Source: Novosphingobium cyanobacteriorum
Lineage (GTDB): Bacteria; Pseudomonadota; Alphaproteobacteria; Sphingomonadales; Sphingomonadaceae
NCBI RefSeq assembly: GCF_029436685.1
Contig: NZ_JAROCY010000001.1
Span: 310,001-374,000, forward strand
DNA: 64,000 bases
Direction: 5' to 3'
The notes beneath the pieces were generated by a model. That model did not search any database. It was given only the letters and a program-made list of their open reading frames with translations, and was not told where the DNA came from. This document shows, piece by piece, positions 47,463 through 56,364 of the stretch. The stretch's first letter is position 1. The number at the start of each line of letters is the position of its first letter. A program made the translations under genes and the position numbers.

Positions 47463-48788
47463 CTAAGGTTTGGAAGCCCATGGTTCAAACGCCCCGCCCG
47501 GCAGGGCCGAAGCAATCGGGCTTTCGGCCCCGTTGGTCCCGATGGCGCTGACGCCGAAGAACCAGTCGTCGCCCCGCACGCCTTCCAGCTTGGCGGATGT
47601 CTCGGTGGTTCGGTCGATCACGCGCTCTTCCCAGCCCGGTGCATCGGTCCGTCGCCGCCACACCGAATAGGCCACCGCGCCCGGGACCGGCTTCCATGTC
47701 AAATCGGTCCAGGTCTGAACCGCCGCCTTCGATGTCGCCACCGGCGGCATCGGCGCTGTGACCAGCGCGGCCAGGCCGCGCACGTTCAGCCGCACCACCT
47801 TGGCAAGATACGGAAAATCCATCTGGTCGATGGTGTCACCAAAAGGCTTGCCGTTCTCCACCCGCACGTCCTGGTGCTGGTGGTCATAGTTCTCGATCGC
47901 CACAGTGAATCGCACTGCGGGGATGCCCGCATCCTCGAACGGCAGATGGTCCCCGCCCCGCCCCATGCGATCAGCACGCCACACTTGCCGCACTGCCAAG
48001 CCCGCTCCGTCCGCAGAACCAAGCCCGGCCAGCCAGCGTGAGAGGTTGCGTGAAGGGCTGTCGTTCTCCCCGCCGTCGCGGCGCTGCGCCCTGCGCAGGG
48101 GATCGTCCGCATCGGCCCGCGGCCCTTCGGAGAAGACGCGCACATGGGCATCGTCCACCAGGCCATCAGAGCCGCGCGAGTTGCCGACGATGTCGTTGTT
48201 GAACACTGCCTTCACCGTCCAGCCCTGCGCCTTGGCATAGTCGGCCAGCAGTTTTCCGCCATAAAGGCCCTGCTCCTCGCCCGAGAGCACGGCATAGACG
48301 ATGGTGGTGGGGAACTTCTGCGTGGACAGCACCCGCGCTGCCTCGAGTACCAGCGCGGTGCCCGATCCGTCGTCGTTGGCCCCCGGCGCATCCTTCAGCG
48401 CATCCATTGCATCGGAATTGCGGCTGTCGATGTGGCCCTGCACGATCACCACTTCGTTGGGCCGCTCGGTGCCGCGCTGAATCGCGACAACATCCACCAA
48501 CCGTGTCGGATTGGGTACCCGATCGCCGGACACCGTCGTTTCAGGCAGCACGATTTCCAGACAGTCGCCACAAGCCTTCCCGGTCTTGCGAAACTCCGCC
48601 TCAGCCCATTTGCGTGCCGCACCGATGCCGCGCTTCCTGTCCGTCTGGCTGGACAGCGTGTGCCGGGTGCCGAACGCGACGAGTCGCTCCACATCCGCGC
48701 GCAGTCTCGCTTCCGAGATCGCGTCTTCTGGGGCAGCAATGGCGGGCGAGGCGCAAAACGCCGTAGCCACAAGGAGAAGCCGTTTCAT
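47463..48788 (-). CDS. Exported M28-family zinc aminopeptidase-like protein
   Basis: The 441-residue protein has a signal peptide (MKRLLLVATAFCASPAIAA) and the M28 metal and catalytic residues in order: VQGHIDSRNSD (His, Asp), GANDDGSG (bridging Asp), SGEEQGLYG (Glu-Glu), NNDIVGN (Asp) and HLPFED (His). After the peptidase domain comes a short fibronectin-III-like domain (about 365-435). It probably acts on peptides in the periplasm or outside the cell. It is co-directional with rnr and ends 36 bases before the rnr start. Confidence 0.88.
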   Translation of the reverse strand: MKRLLLVATAFCASPAIAAPEDAISEARLRADVERLVAFGTRHTLSSQTDRKRGIGAARKWAEAEFRKTGKACGDCLEIVLPETTVSGDRVPNPTRLVDVVAIQRGTERPNEVVIVQGHIDSRNSDAMDALKDAPGANDDGSGTALVLEAARVLSTQKFPTTIVYAVLSGEEQGLYGGKLLADYAKAQGWTVKAVFNNDIVGNSRGSDGLVDDAHVRVFSEGPRADADDPLRRAQRRDGGENDSPSRNLSRWLAGLGSADGAGLAVRQVWRADRMGRGGDHLPFEDAGIPAVRFTVAIENYDHQHQDVRVENGKPFGDTIDQMDFPYLAKVVRLNVRGLAALVTAPMPPVATSKAAVQTWTDLTWKPVPGAVAYSVWRRRTDAPGWEERVIDRTTETSAKLEGVRGDDWFFGVSAIGTNGAESPIASALPGGAFEPWASKP

Positions 48789-48863
48789 CCCCGAACCTTA
48801 CCCTGCGATACCGGTAGGGCAAGGGGTGGGACGGCGTATGCCCCTATGTGACTTCGCCTATGT

Positions 48864-50426
48864 TCAATAGGCCCGTGCAATCAGGATGCGCTCAACCGCA
48901 GGCTCACCCGTGAACGGGCACGAGCCCGAGACCGGTTCGCCGCCCATCGGTGTGTTGCGGATCGTCAGTTTCAACGCCTTGAGCTGCTCGACAACCTTGT
49001 CCAGCGCCGCCCCGGTCGGCTTGCTCCAGACCATCTCGACCCACCCCGGGAACTTGCGGTCCTCGGCAAAATAGGTGGCAAGGCCGGCCGGATCGGTCAC
49101 CCCGCGTTCGATCTGCGCATCACGGCGATCGCGCGCCTCGGCAAACAGCGCATTCTGGATCGCTTCCAGTTCGCCCACCGCGCTTTCAACGAACGCATCA
49201 CGCGCCATCGCGGCGAAATTGACCTTGCCGTCCTGGCGCCACAGGCGATCGCGGCGCAGCGCGGAAACCTGCCCGCCCTCGGCATCCCGCCCGCCGATCT
49301 CCAGGATCAAAGGCACGCCCTTCTTCACCCAGGCCCAGCGCTTCTGCGTGGCCTTGCCCGGCCGCTTGTCCAGCAGCACGCGCACGCGCTCGCCGAACGC
49401 GTTCTGCTTCGCCAGCGATGCACGCAGTTCCTCGCAGTAGGCCAGCAATGCCTCATCGCCATCATTGTCACGCAACATCGGCAGGATCACGATCTGCTGC
49501 GGCGCCACCTGCGGCGGGGTGCGCAACCCGTCATCGTCGCCATGCGTCATGATCACGCCGCCGATCAGGCGGGTGGAAACGCCCCAGCTGGTCGTGTGGG
49601 CCAGCGTCTGCTGCCCCTCCTTGTCCTGATAACGGATGCCGGCCGCTTCCGCGAAAGTGGTGCCGAGGTAATGCGAGGTGCCGGCCTGCAGCGCCTTGCC
49701 ATCCTGCATCATCGCCTCGATCGAGAACGTTTCGACCGCGCCGGGGAAGCGTTCGTTCTCAGGCTTCGGCCCGGCGATCACCGGCATGGCGAGCACGTCT
49801 TCGGCAAAGCTGCGGTACATTTCCAGCGCGCGCAGTGTTTCGGTCATCGCGTCGGCCTCGTCGGCGTGGGCGGTATGGCCTTCCTGCCACAGGAACTCGC
49901 TGGTGCGCAGGAACATGCGGGTGCGCATTTCCCAGCGGACAACGTTGGCCCACTGGTTGGTCAGCAGCGGCAGGTCGCGCCAGCTCTGCACCCAGCGCGC
50001 CATTGCCGCGCCAATCACCGTTTCTGAGGTGGGGCGCACCACCAGCGGCTCTTCCAGCTTCGCTTCGGGATCGGGCACGAGCCCACCCTTGCCGTCCTGG
50101 ATCAGGCGATGGTGCGTGACCACCGCCATTTCCTTGGCAAAGCCTTCAACGTGTTCGGCTTCCTTGGCGAAGTAGGAAAGCGGGATGAACAGCGGGAAAT
50201 AGCAGTTTTCGACGCCCGCTTCCTTGATGCGCTCGTCCATCAGCTTCTGGATGCGTTCCCAGATGCCATAGCCCCAGGGCTTGATCACCATGCAGCCGCG
50301 CACGCCCGATTCCTCGGCAAGCTCGGCCTCGGCGATCACCGCCTGGTACCACTGGGCGAAGTCATCCTCGCGCTTGACGTTCAGCGCGTGGCGGATGGCG
50401 GACTGCTGGTTCTTCGGCTGGTTCAT
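48864..50426 (-). CDS. proS: Prolyl-tRNA synthetase, archaeal/eukaryal type
   Basis: This class II enzyme charges tRNA-Pro. The 520-residue protein has motif 2 (VRPTSETVIG), motif 3-region sequence and a C-terminal extension ending in Tyr (LIARAY). There is no insertion domain (INS) of the bacterial editing type. These traits fit the archaeal/eukaryal ProRS group rather than the bacterial type common in many alphaproteobacteria. The ATG at 50426 is chosen (MNQPKNQQ); an in-frame ATG 12 codons upstream is less likely. Confidence 0.93.
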   Translation of the reverse strand: MNQPKNQQSAIRHALNVKREDDFAQWYQAVIAEAELAEESGVRGCMVIKPWGYGIWERIQKLMDERIKEAGVENCYFPLFIPLSYFAKEAEHVEGFAKEMAVVTHHRLIQDGKGGLVPDPEAKLEEPLVVRPTSETVIGAAMARWVQSWRDLPLLTNQWANVVRWEMRTRMFLRTSEFLWQEGHTAHADEADAMTETLRALEMYRSFAEDVLAMPVIAGPKPENERFPGAVETFSIEAMMQDGKALQAGTSHYLGTTFAEAAGIRYQDKEGQQTLAHTTSWGVSTRLIGGVIMTHGDDDGLRTPPQVAPQQIVILPMLRDNDGDEALLAYCEELRASLAKQNAFGERVRVLLDKRPGKATQKRWAWVKKGVPLILEIGGRDAEGGQVSALRRDRLWRQDGKVNFAAMARDAFVESAVGELEAIQNALFAEARDRRDAQIERGVTDPAGLATYFAEDRKFPGWVEMVWSKPTGAALDKVVEQLKALKLTIRNTPMGGEPVSGSCPFTGEPAVERILIARAY

Positions 50427-50495
50427 GCCCTGCCGGTTAGGGTTCCCGCGGGATTCGGGCAACCCGGATTTGAACCGGGCAGGCCCGAAGGGCGC

Positions 50496-51050
50496 TTACT
50501 TGGAAAGCTGGTCCAGCTTCTTCTGCATCTCGGCCATCTGCTGGCGCAGCGCGGCCAGCTCGTCGCCACCTTCGGCAGCCGGCTTGTCGTCCTCGCGCGC
50601 TGTGGCGCCCGGCACAAACGCGGCGGCGGCAGCCTTGAACATTTCCATGTTGCGCTGCGCGATCTGGGCCAGCGGGTTGGACCCGATGCTGTCCTCGATC
50701 GCCTTGCGCAGCTTCACCTGGTTTTCGCGGAAGTGATCCATCGACGCTTCGAGATAGCCGGGCAGCAGCGCCTGCATCGAATTGCCGTACATCGAGATCA
50801 GCTGGCGCAGGAAGTTGGTCGGCAGCATTTGCTCGCCGGTCGCTTCCTCTTCCATGATGATCTGGGTCAGGATCGAATGGGTCAGATCATCGCCCGTCTT
50901 GGCATCGATCACTTTGAAATCGACGTTGTCCTTCACCATCTGGGCGAGGTGGTCGAGCGTGATGTAGCTCGACGTGCGCGTGTTGTAGAGGCGACGGTTC
51001 GCGTACTTCTTGATGATGACCGCTTCGCCGTCTTTAGCCTGATTCGCCAT
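50496..51050 (-). CDS. phaR: Polyhydroxyalkanoate synthesis repressor PhaR
   Basis: PhaR represses phasin and PHA genes and is released when it binds PHB granules. The 184-residue protein has the PhaR DNA-binding domain (VIIKKYANRRLYNTRTSSYI, about 11-30), a PHB-accumulation regulatory domain (about 60-125) and a C-terminal coiled coil (ELAALRQQMAEMQKKLDQL). The phaC and phasin genes are not in the window. Four CTGC/GCAG elements lie just upstream. Confidence 0.95.
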   Translation of the reverse strand: MANQAKDGEAVIIKKYANRRLYNTRTSSYITLDHLAQMVKDNVDFKVIDAKTGDDLTHSILTQIIMEEEATGEQMLPTNFLRQLISMYGNSMQALLPGYLEASMDHFRENQVKLRKAIEDSIGSNPLAQIAQRNMEMFKAAAAAFVPGATAREDDKPAAEGGDELAALRQQMAEMQKKLDQLSK

Positions 51051-51079
51051 GTTTTACGCGCCCTCACTGGGTGTTTCCC

Positions 51080-51107
51080 GCAGGCTTAGCAGATGCAGCA
51101 TGTGCAG
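51080..51107 (-). promoter_or_regulatory. Cluster of GCAG/CTGC repeats upstream of phaR
   Basis: GCAG occurs at 51080-51083, 51089-51092, 51095-51098 and 51104-51107, 30-57 bases before the phaR start. PhaR proteins are known to bind TGC-rich DNA and to repress themselves, so this could be an autoregulatory operator. The exact published consensus (CTGC and GCAG in inverted order) is not met. Confidence 0.35.
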
Positions 51108-51137
51108 CGCAATAAACGTTACCTGACAGGATGAAAT

Positions 51138-52187
51138 TCATGTGAAACGCGCAAATCTGCGGCCCATCAGTGTCAGCAGTTCATATTGCGAAAGGCCGCT
51201 CGCACGCGCGGCATCGGGCAGGTTGTAATACGCCTGCAACCAGTCACCTTCGCCACAGTCGTCCGCCCCGGTCAGGTCAACGATGGTCATGTCCATCGAC
51301 ACCCGGCCCAGCACGGGCAGCCGGCACCCCTGCCACAGGAAATGCCCCTTCCCTCCCGACCAGGTGCGCAAGTACCCGTCGGCATAGCCTACGGCGATAA
51401 CGCCCGCGCGGATCGGTCGGTCTGCGGTGAAGGTGGCATTGTAACCCACCTGGTCTCCGACCTGCAGCGTCCGCACCTGAATGACGGCCGCCTCGGGATG
51501 CGCGACCTGTGCAATCCGACCCACAAACTCGCCACGCGGGATCCCGCCATACAATGCGATGCCGGGACGGGTGACGTCCGCATGATAGGCGCTGCCAAGG
51601 CCGATCCCGGCGCTGTTGGCCAGGCTGTATCGCCGCGCCCGCACTTGCGCCCGCACCTCGGCAAAGCGGGCCAACTGCGCGGCATTTTGCGCAACGTCCT
51701 CGTCCGCGCTGGCCAGATGGCTCAGGCACGTGTCGATCTGCAGTCCCTGCAGCAGCGGATCGCCAAGCGCAGCCATCGGCAGGCCAAGGCGGTTCATGCC
51801 CGTATCCACCATCACGTCACAGGCCCCGCCGCCAGCCTCGCGCCAGCGCCGCACCTGCTCCAGCGAATTGAGCACCGTCCGCACGCCGGTGGCCCTGGCA
51901 TAGCCAACGTCGGCATGGTTCATCGGCCCGTGCAGCACGGAGATCCCTGCCCCGGGCACGTGGCGCAGCACTTCGGGCACTTCCTGCCAATGCGCCACGA
52001 ACCAGTCTGCGCACCCTGCCTCGGCCAGCACCGGCACCACCTGTGCCGCGCCCAGGCCATAGGCGTCGGCCTTCACCGCCGCTCCGGCCCGTGCCGCGCC
52101 GCTCATGACATCCAGCGTCTTCCAGTTTGCGGCCAGCGCGCCCGCATCGAGTCGCAGCCGCAGCGCTGCAGGAGGAAGGTCAGGCAT
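51138..52187 (-). CDS. alr: Alanine racemase
   Basis: This PLP enzyme supplies D-alanine for peptidoglycan. The 349-residue protein has the PLP lysine in AVKADAYGLG (Lys39), the second catalytic residue Tyr in VGYNATF, and the domain blocks NSAGIG, RPGIALYGG and VSMDMT. The ATG at 52187 is used; a GTG at 52193 is in frame. The start lies inside the last codons of the MFS gene, so the two are coupled. Confidence 0.95.
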   Translation of the reverse strand: MPDLPPAALRLRLDAGALAANWKTLDVMSGAARAGAAVKADAYGLGAAQVVPVLAEAGCADWFVAHWQEVPEVLRHVPGAGISVLHGPMNHADVGYARATGVRTVLNSLEQVRRWREAGGGACDVMVDTGMNRLGLPMAALGDPLLQGLQIDTCLSHLASADEDVAQNAAQLARFAEVRAQVRARRYSLANSAGIGLGSAYHADVTRPGIALYGGIPRGEFVGRIAQVAHPEAAVIQVRTLQVGDQVGYNATFTADRPIRAGVIAVGYADGYLRTWSGGKGHFLWQGCRLPVLGRVSMDMTIVDLTGADDCGEGDWLQAYYNLPDAARASGLSQYELLTLMGRRFARFT

Positions 52188-53805
52188 CGTCACCGAATTC
52201 TCGCGGCAATCCGCCCTTCAGGCCCCAGGCCGCAACCACGAAGGCCACCAGCACCACGACCCACGTGTACCACAGCCCGGCATAGGGATCGCCCGTCCGC
52301 GCCACGATCAGCGTGGAGATGAACGGCAGGAACCCGCCGAAGTAACCGGTGCCGATGTGATAGGGGATCGACATCGAGGAGTAGCGGATGCGTGGCGGGA
52401 ACATCTCGGCCAGCAGCGCCGCCACCGGGCCATAAGTCGCGCCCGACATCGCCATCAGCAGCACCAGTCCCGCCACCACAAGTACGGCCTGTCCCAGGGT
52501 CGGCTGAACCTTGCCCAGGTCATAGCCTGCGGTCGCCAGCTTTTCCTGCAGCGCAGCAACGCGCGCCTTCTTGTCGGTCCAGGGATAGCCATCGAGCGGG
52601 ATCGCCTGGGCGCCCGCCGTCAGCGTCAACGCCGGGGCATTGCGAAGGTCATAGGCCACGCCCGAGGCTGTCAGGTCCGACAGCAGCCGCGCGCAGTCGG
52701 TCTTCTGATCAATGGCGAAAGTGCTGTAGGCGCAATCGGGGCCGCTCACCACCACCGGCGCCTTGCGCGCCATCTCGGCCAGGTGCGGGTTCGCAGCGCC
52801 GCCAATCAGCCAGAACGCCGGGAACAGCAGCGCCAGCGTGGCGAGATAGCCCAGCACGATCGGCTTCTTGCGCCCCACTTTGTCCGAAAGGCTGCCAAAC
52901 AGCAGGTTGAAAGGCATGCCCAGAACGCAGGCGAGCCCGACGAGGATTTCCGCCGTGGTGTCCTCCACCCGCATCGCCTTCAGGAACGAAAGGCCGCTGA
53001 ACATCGCGGTGTACCATATCACCGTAAGCCCCGCAGCCACGCCGAACAGCGCCACGAACAGGCGGCGCGGATTGCCGGGATAAGTCATGCTCTCGACAAA
53101 AGGATTGCCGGCGATCTCCCCCTGTTCCTTCATCGCCTTGAACACCGGGCTTTCCGAAAGCTTCAGCCGCATCCACAGCGACACCGCCAACAGCGCGAGG
53201 CTGACGATGAATGGCACGCGCCAGCCCCATTCCTTCCAGGTTTCCTCGGTCATCCCCGCCTTGCACGAAAGCACCACCAGCAGGCTCAGCACGAAGCCGC
53301 CCATCACCGATGCCTGGATGAAGCTGGTGTAGAAGCCGCGCCGGCCTGGCGTGGAATGTTCCGCGACATAGACGGCCGCGCCACCATATTCCCCGCCCAG
53401 CGCCAGCCCTTGCAGGATGCGCAGCACGATCACGATGGCAGGCGCGGCATAGCCGATGGTCGCCGCCGAGGGGACCAGCCCCACGCCTGCCGTCGCCACG
53501 CCCATCAGCAGTACTGTGACGAGGAAGGTATACTTGCGGCCCAGCCTGTCACCAAGAAAGCCGAACAGCACGGCGCCCAGCGGGCGGAAACCGAAGCCTA
53601 CCGCAAAGACCAGCCAGAACAGCAGCATTTCCAGCGTGGCGTTGCCCGTGGGAAAGAACGCTTTCGACAGGATTGATCCCAGCGTGCCGTAGATGAAGAA
53701 ATCATACCATTCGAACACGGTGCCCATCGAGGACGCGGCGATGACCAGGCGGATTTCGCCCGCGCTTGGTGCCGGTCCTTGATGGCTTGTTGCTGCCGTC
53801 GTCAT
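52180..53805 (-). CDS. MFS transporter, metabolite:H+ symporter (MHS) family
   Basis: The 541-residue protein has 12 hydrophobic segments and the MHS motifs TVFEWYDFFIYGTL and GDRLGRKYT after helix 2, then LQGLALGGEYGGAAVYVAEH. Substrates of related transporters include dicarboxylates, proline and betaine. Helices 8 and 9 are separated by about 90 hydrophilic residues (about 345-440) with two cysteines, an extracytoplasmic or cytoplasmic insert not found in ProP. The ATG at 53805 is used; the open frame runs 44 codons further. It overlaps alr by 8 bp. Confidence 0.85.
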   Translation of the reverse strand: MTTAATSHQGPAPSAGEIRLVIAASSMGTVFEWYDFFIYGTLGSILSKAFFPTGNATLEMLLFWLVFAVGFGFRPLGAVLFGFLGDRLGRKYTFLVTVLLMGVATAGVGLVPSAATIGYAAPAIVIVLRILQGLALGGEYGGAAVYVAEHSTPGRRGFYTSFIQASVMGGFVLSLLVVLSCKAGMTEETWKEWGWRVPFIVSLALLAVSLWMRLKLSESPVFKAMKEQGEIAGNPFVESMTYPGNPRRLFVALFGVAAGLTVIWYTAMFSGLSFLKAMRVEDTTAEILVGLACVLGMPFNLLFGSLSDKVGRKKPIVLGYLATLALLFPAFWLIGGAANPHLAEMARKAPVVVSGPDCAYSTFAIDQKTDCARLLSDLTASGVAYDLRNAPALTLTAGAQAIPLDGYPWTDKKARVAALQEKLATAGYDLGKVQPTLGQAVLVVAGLVLLMAMSGATYGPVAALLAEMFPPRIRYSSMSIPYHIGTGYFGGFLPFISTLIVARTGDPYAGLWYTWVVVLVAFVVAAWGLKGGLPREFGDDA

Positions 53806-53857
53806 ATTGGCTGGTCTCTCCCCGTCGGTCGGGTTCGCTCTAGCGAAGGCTTGGCGA

Positions 53858-54277
53858 TCAGGAAAGCGCCGCGAGCGCGGCATCCCACGCCAGCACGATC
53901 GCACCGTGCCGTCCCGGATAATCGCGCGCCGCTTCAATCAGGTGCAGCCCGGGCCAGTCGGGCAAGGGGCCATCGCCGGCCAGCCACGCGCCGATCTGCG
54001 CACGCGCTGCGGCGATGTGCTCGCGATTGCGGCCGACCGCACCCGTGGCAAAGGCATGGGCCGCCGCCTGGCCCACTGCGCAGGCATGGGGTCGCAACCC
54101 GATCCGCATGATCCGTCCCTCGCCGTCCAAGGACAGCGCCATGGCAATGGTGCTGCCACAGGAACGCGACCGCGCATCCCCTTGCAGCGGCAGTGCCTCG
54201 TCCCACGGGAAAGCCGCCAGCCCGGCGGCCGCAGCCAGGATCTCGGGCGTGTAGAGCGCCCGCGCGCCGCTGCTCAC
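53858..54277 (-). CDS. NifU/SufU-like scaffold-family protein lacking the third cysteine
   Basis: The 139-residue protein has the IscU/SufU N-terminal fold pattern: Cys40 in SRSCGS and Cys66 in HACAVGQAA. At the place of the third ligand, where SufU has a KCA-like motif, this protein has RHGAIVLAW with Gly125, so the classical three-cysteine site is incomplete. It probably binds no cluster in the usual way, or has another role. The start is GTG at 54277 overlapping the cvpA stop (GTGA). Confidence 0.8.
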   Translation of the reverse strand: MSSGARALYTPEILAAAAGLAAFPWDEALPLQGDARSRSCGSTIAMALSLDGEGRIMRIGLRPHACAVGQAAAHAFATGAVGRNREHIAAARAQIGAWLAGDGPLPDWPGLHLIEAARDYPGRHGAIVLAWDAALAALS

Positions 54278-54873
54278 TCGGCCGCTGCCTTTCGGTGCCG
54301 CGGGGCCTTGTGCTTGGTCTTGACCGCCGGCGTCGCATCGTCGGCGGGCGTGGAAGCATCGGCATCCGCAGCCTTCACGGCCTCCTCACGCCGATCCTCG
54401 ATCATCGTCATCAGTTCCGAACTCGATGCATTGAGGAAGGGGTAGGTCCGTCCGAGCGTGATCCAGGTCGGCCGCCCCTTCACCCCCCACACCACGTCAT
54501 AGGCGAAAACGACAATCGAGAAGGCCAGCACCATCAGCACGAAGCCTTTCACCGCGCCAAAGCCGAAGCCGAGCACGCGGTCGATCGGCCCGAGCAGCGA
54601 TCCCCGGCTCGCCTCACCGAATTGCCGCGCCACGAAGCGGGTAACAAGATACGGCACCAGCATCAGCAATACGAAGGCAAGGATGCCTGCCCCGGTCTCG
54701 GTCTTGAGGTGCGTTTCCAGCCACAGGGTCAGCGGTTCGTGCGCATAGTGGACTGCCAGCATGGCAAGGCACCACGCGGCTAGTGACAGCACTTCCTCCA
54801 CGAATCCGCGGAAAAAGCCGCCCACGGCGCAGACCGCCACCACAAGGAAAACGACATAATCGAAGCCGGTCAT
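54274..54873 (-). CDS. cvpA: CvpA family membrane protein
   Basis: CvpA was named for colicin V production in E. coli; most members have an unclear envelope role. The 199-residue protein has four hydrophobic helices (about 5-20, 28-45, 62-80, 100-125) with the family opening FDYVVFLVVAVCAVGGFFRGF and a basic/Ala-rich tail. It is co-directional with radA, whose stop lies 12 bases upstream. It overlaps the NifU-like gene by GTGA. Confidence 0.9.
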   Translation of the reverse strand: MTGFDYVVFLVVAVCAVGGFFRGFVEEVLSLAAWCLAMLAVHYAHEPLTLWLETHLKTETGAGILAFVLLMLVPYLVTRFVARQFGEASRGSLLGPIDRVLGFGFGAVKGFVLMVLAFSIVVFAYDVVWGVKGRPTWITLGRTYPFLNASSSELMTMIEDRREEAVKAADADASTPADDATPAVKTKHKAPRHRKAAAE

Positions 54874-54885
54874 AAGTGCGGGACC

Positions 54886-56253
54886 CTAAGAGGCGCCCAC
54901 TATCCGGTCAACGAGGTTCGGTAGCAGCTTCAACGCATCATAGCGCAGACCCGGCACCTTCTCGGCACCCGCCTCTGGCCCGCAGGCGCGGGTGAAGCCC
55001 AGCTTCGCTGCTTCCTTAAGACGGATTCCGGCATGCGCCACCGGCCGCACTTCCCCCGCCAGCGAGATTTCCCCGAACCATGCCGAACCTTCGAGCAGGG
55101 GCCGGTCCGCCAGCGCGGAAACCAGCGCCGCCGCCACCGCAAGGTCCGCCGCCGGATCGGTCAGGCGATAGCCGCCGGCCACGTTCAGATAGACTTCTGC
55201 CGTGGAAAAATTCAGCCCGCATCGCGCCTCAAGCACTGCCAGCAGCATGGCCAGCCGTCCACTATCCCAGCCGACCACCGCGCGCCTTGGCGTGGCCCCG
55301 CTGGCCAGCCGAACCGTCAGCGCCTGGATTTCCACCAGCACCGGCCGCGTGCCCTCCAGCGCCGGAAACACCGCACTGCCGGGAACCGGCTCGCCCCGGC
55401 CGGAAAGGAACAGCAGCGAAGGGTTGCTCACTTCTTCCAGCCCCGCGCCCGCCATTGCGAACACGCCGATCTCGTCCACCGCACCAAAGCGGTTTTTCAG
55501 TGCGCGCAGGATACGGTACTGGTGGCTGCGTTCACCCTCAAACGCCATGACGACGTCGACCATGTGCTCCAGCACACGGGGCCCTGCGATGCTGCCGTCC
55601 TTGGTCACGTGCCCAACCAGCACCACCGCCGCGCCGGTTTCCTTGGCATAGCGGATCAGTTCGAAAGCGCAGCCGCGCACCTGGCTCACCGTGCCCGGCG
55701 CGCCTTCGATCTGGTCGGAATGCATGGTCTGGATCGAATCGATCACCAGCAGCGCTGGCGTTTCCATCCCGCCCAGGGTGGTCAGGATGTCGCGCACGCT
55801 GGTGGCTGAAGCCAGCCGGATCGGCGCCTTGCCCAGCCCCAGCCGCTCGGCGCGCAGGCGGACCTGGTCCGATGCCTCTTCGCCGCTGATATACACGGTG
55901 TGCCCGCCTGCATTGGCAATGCTCGCCGCCGCCTGCAGCAGCAGGGTGGATTTGCCGATGCCCGGATCGCCCCCCATCAGGATCGCCGATCCCGCCACCA
56001 ACCCGCCGCCCAGCGCACGATCGAACTCGGCCATCCCGGTCTTGCGCCGGTCGGGCAGCTTCACCGGCCGGTCCAGCGCCACGAACTGCACCTGCCGCCC
56101 GCCGCTGGAAAGATCGTGCTTGGCGGAAAAGATCGTCTCGGGCGCTTCCTCGGCCAGCGTGTTCCATTCGGCGCAGTCGGGGCATTGCCCCTGCCAGCGG
56201 GGTTGCACGCTGCCACAGGCCTGGCAGACATAGCGGCGTTTCGGTTTGGCCAT
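54886..56253 (-). CDS. radA: DNA repair protein RadA
   Basis: RadA is a RecA-like ATPase that promotes branch migration in recombination. The 455-residue protein has the zinc-finger cysteines C10, C13, C24 and C27, Walker A GGDPGIGKST, the RadA motif LKNRFGAVDEIGVF and a Lon-like C-terminal domain. The ATG at 56253 precedes the zinc finger directly. It is divergent from the hypothetical gene at 56365. Confidence 0.97.
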   Translation of the reverse strand: MAKPKRRYVCQACGSVQPRWQGQCPDCAEWNTLAEEAPETIFSAKHDLSSGGRQVQFVALDRPVKLPDRRKTGMAEFDRALGGGLVAGSAILMGGDPGIGKSTLLLQAAASIANAGGHTVYISGEEASDQVRLRAERLGLGKAPIRLASATSVRDILTTLGGMETPALLVIDSIQTMHSDQIEGAPGTVSQVRGCAFELIRYAKETGAAVVLVGHVTKDGSIAGPRVLEHMVDVVMAFEGERSHQYRILRALKNRFGAVDEIGVFAMAGAGLEEVSNPSLLFLSGRGEPVPGSAVFPALEGTRPVLVEIQALTVRLASGATPRRAVVGWDSGRLAMLLAVLEARCGLNFSTAEVYLNVAGGYRLTDPAADLAVAAALVSALADRPLLEGSAWFGEISLAGEVRPVAHAGIRLKEAAKLGFTRACGPEAGAEKVPGLRYDALKLLPNLVDRIVGAS

Positions 56254-56364
56254 GGCCTTCGCCTAAACGGAACATTTGCGGAACGCAACTGCATTTCCCA
56301 CAGCCAATGCTCGCCAAATAAGGGAAATCACGTATCCTTAACTTCCACATGGCATTTGGCGGGC

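Noticed and set aside
45768-48041. Plus-strand open frame of 757 codons opposite rnr and the M28 gene
   Set aside because: It spans two real minus-strand genes and their gap, has typical antisense composition (His/Arg/Gln-rich) and no recognisable domain.
52105-53676. Plus-strand open frame of 523 codons opposite the MFS transporter
   Set aside because: It is antisense of a 12-helix transporter; the composition is rich in His, Arg and Gln, as expected for the reverse strand of a membrane protein gene.
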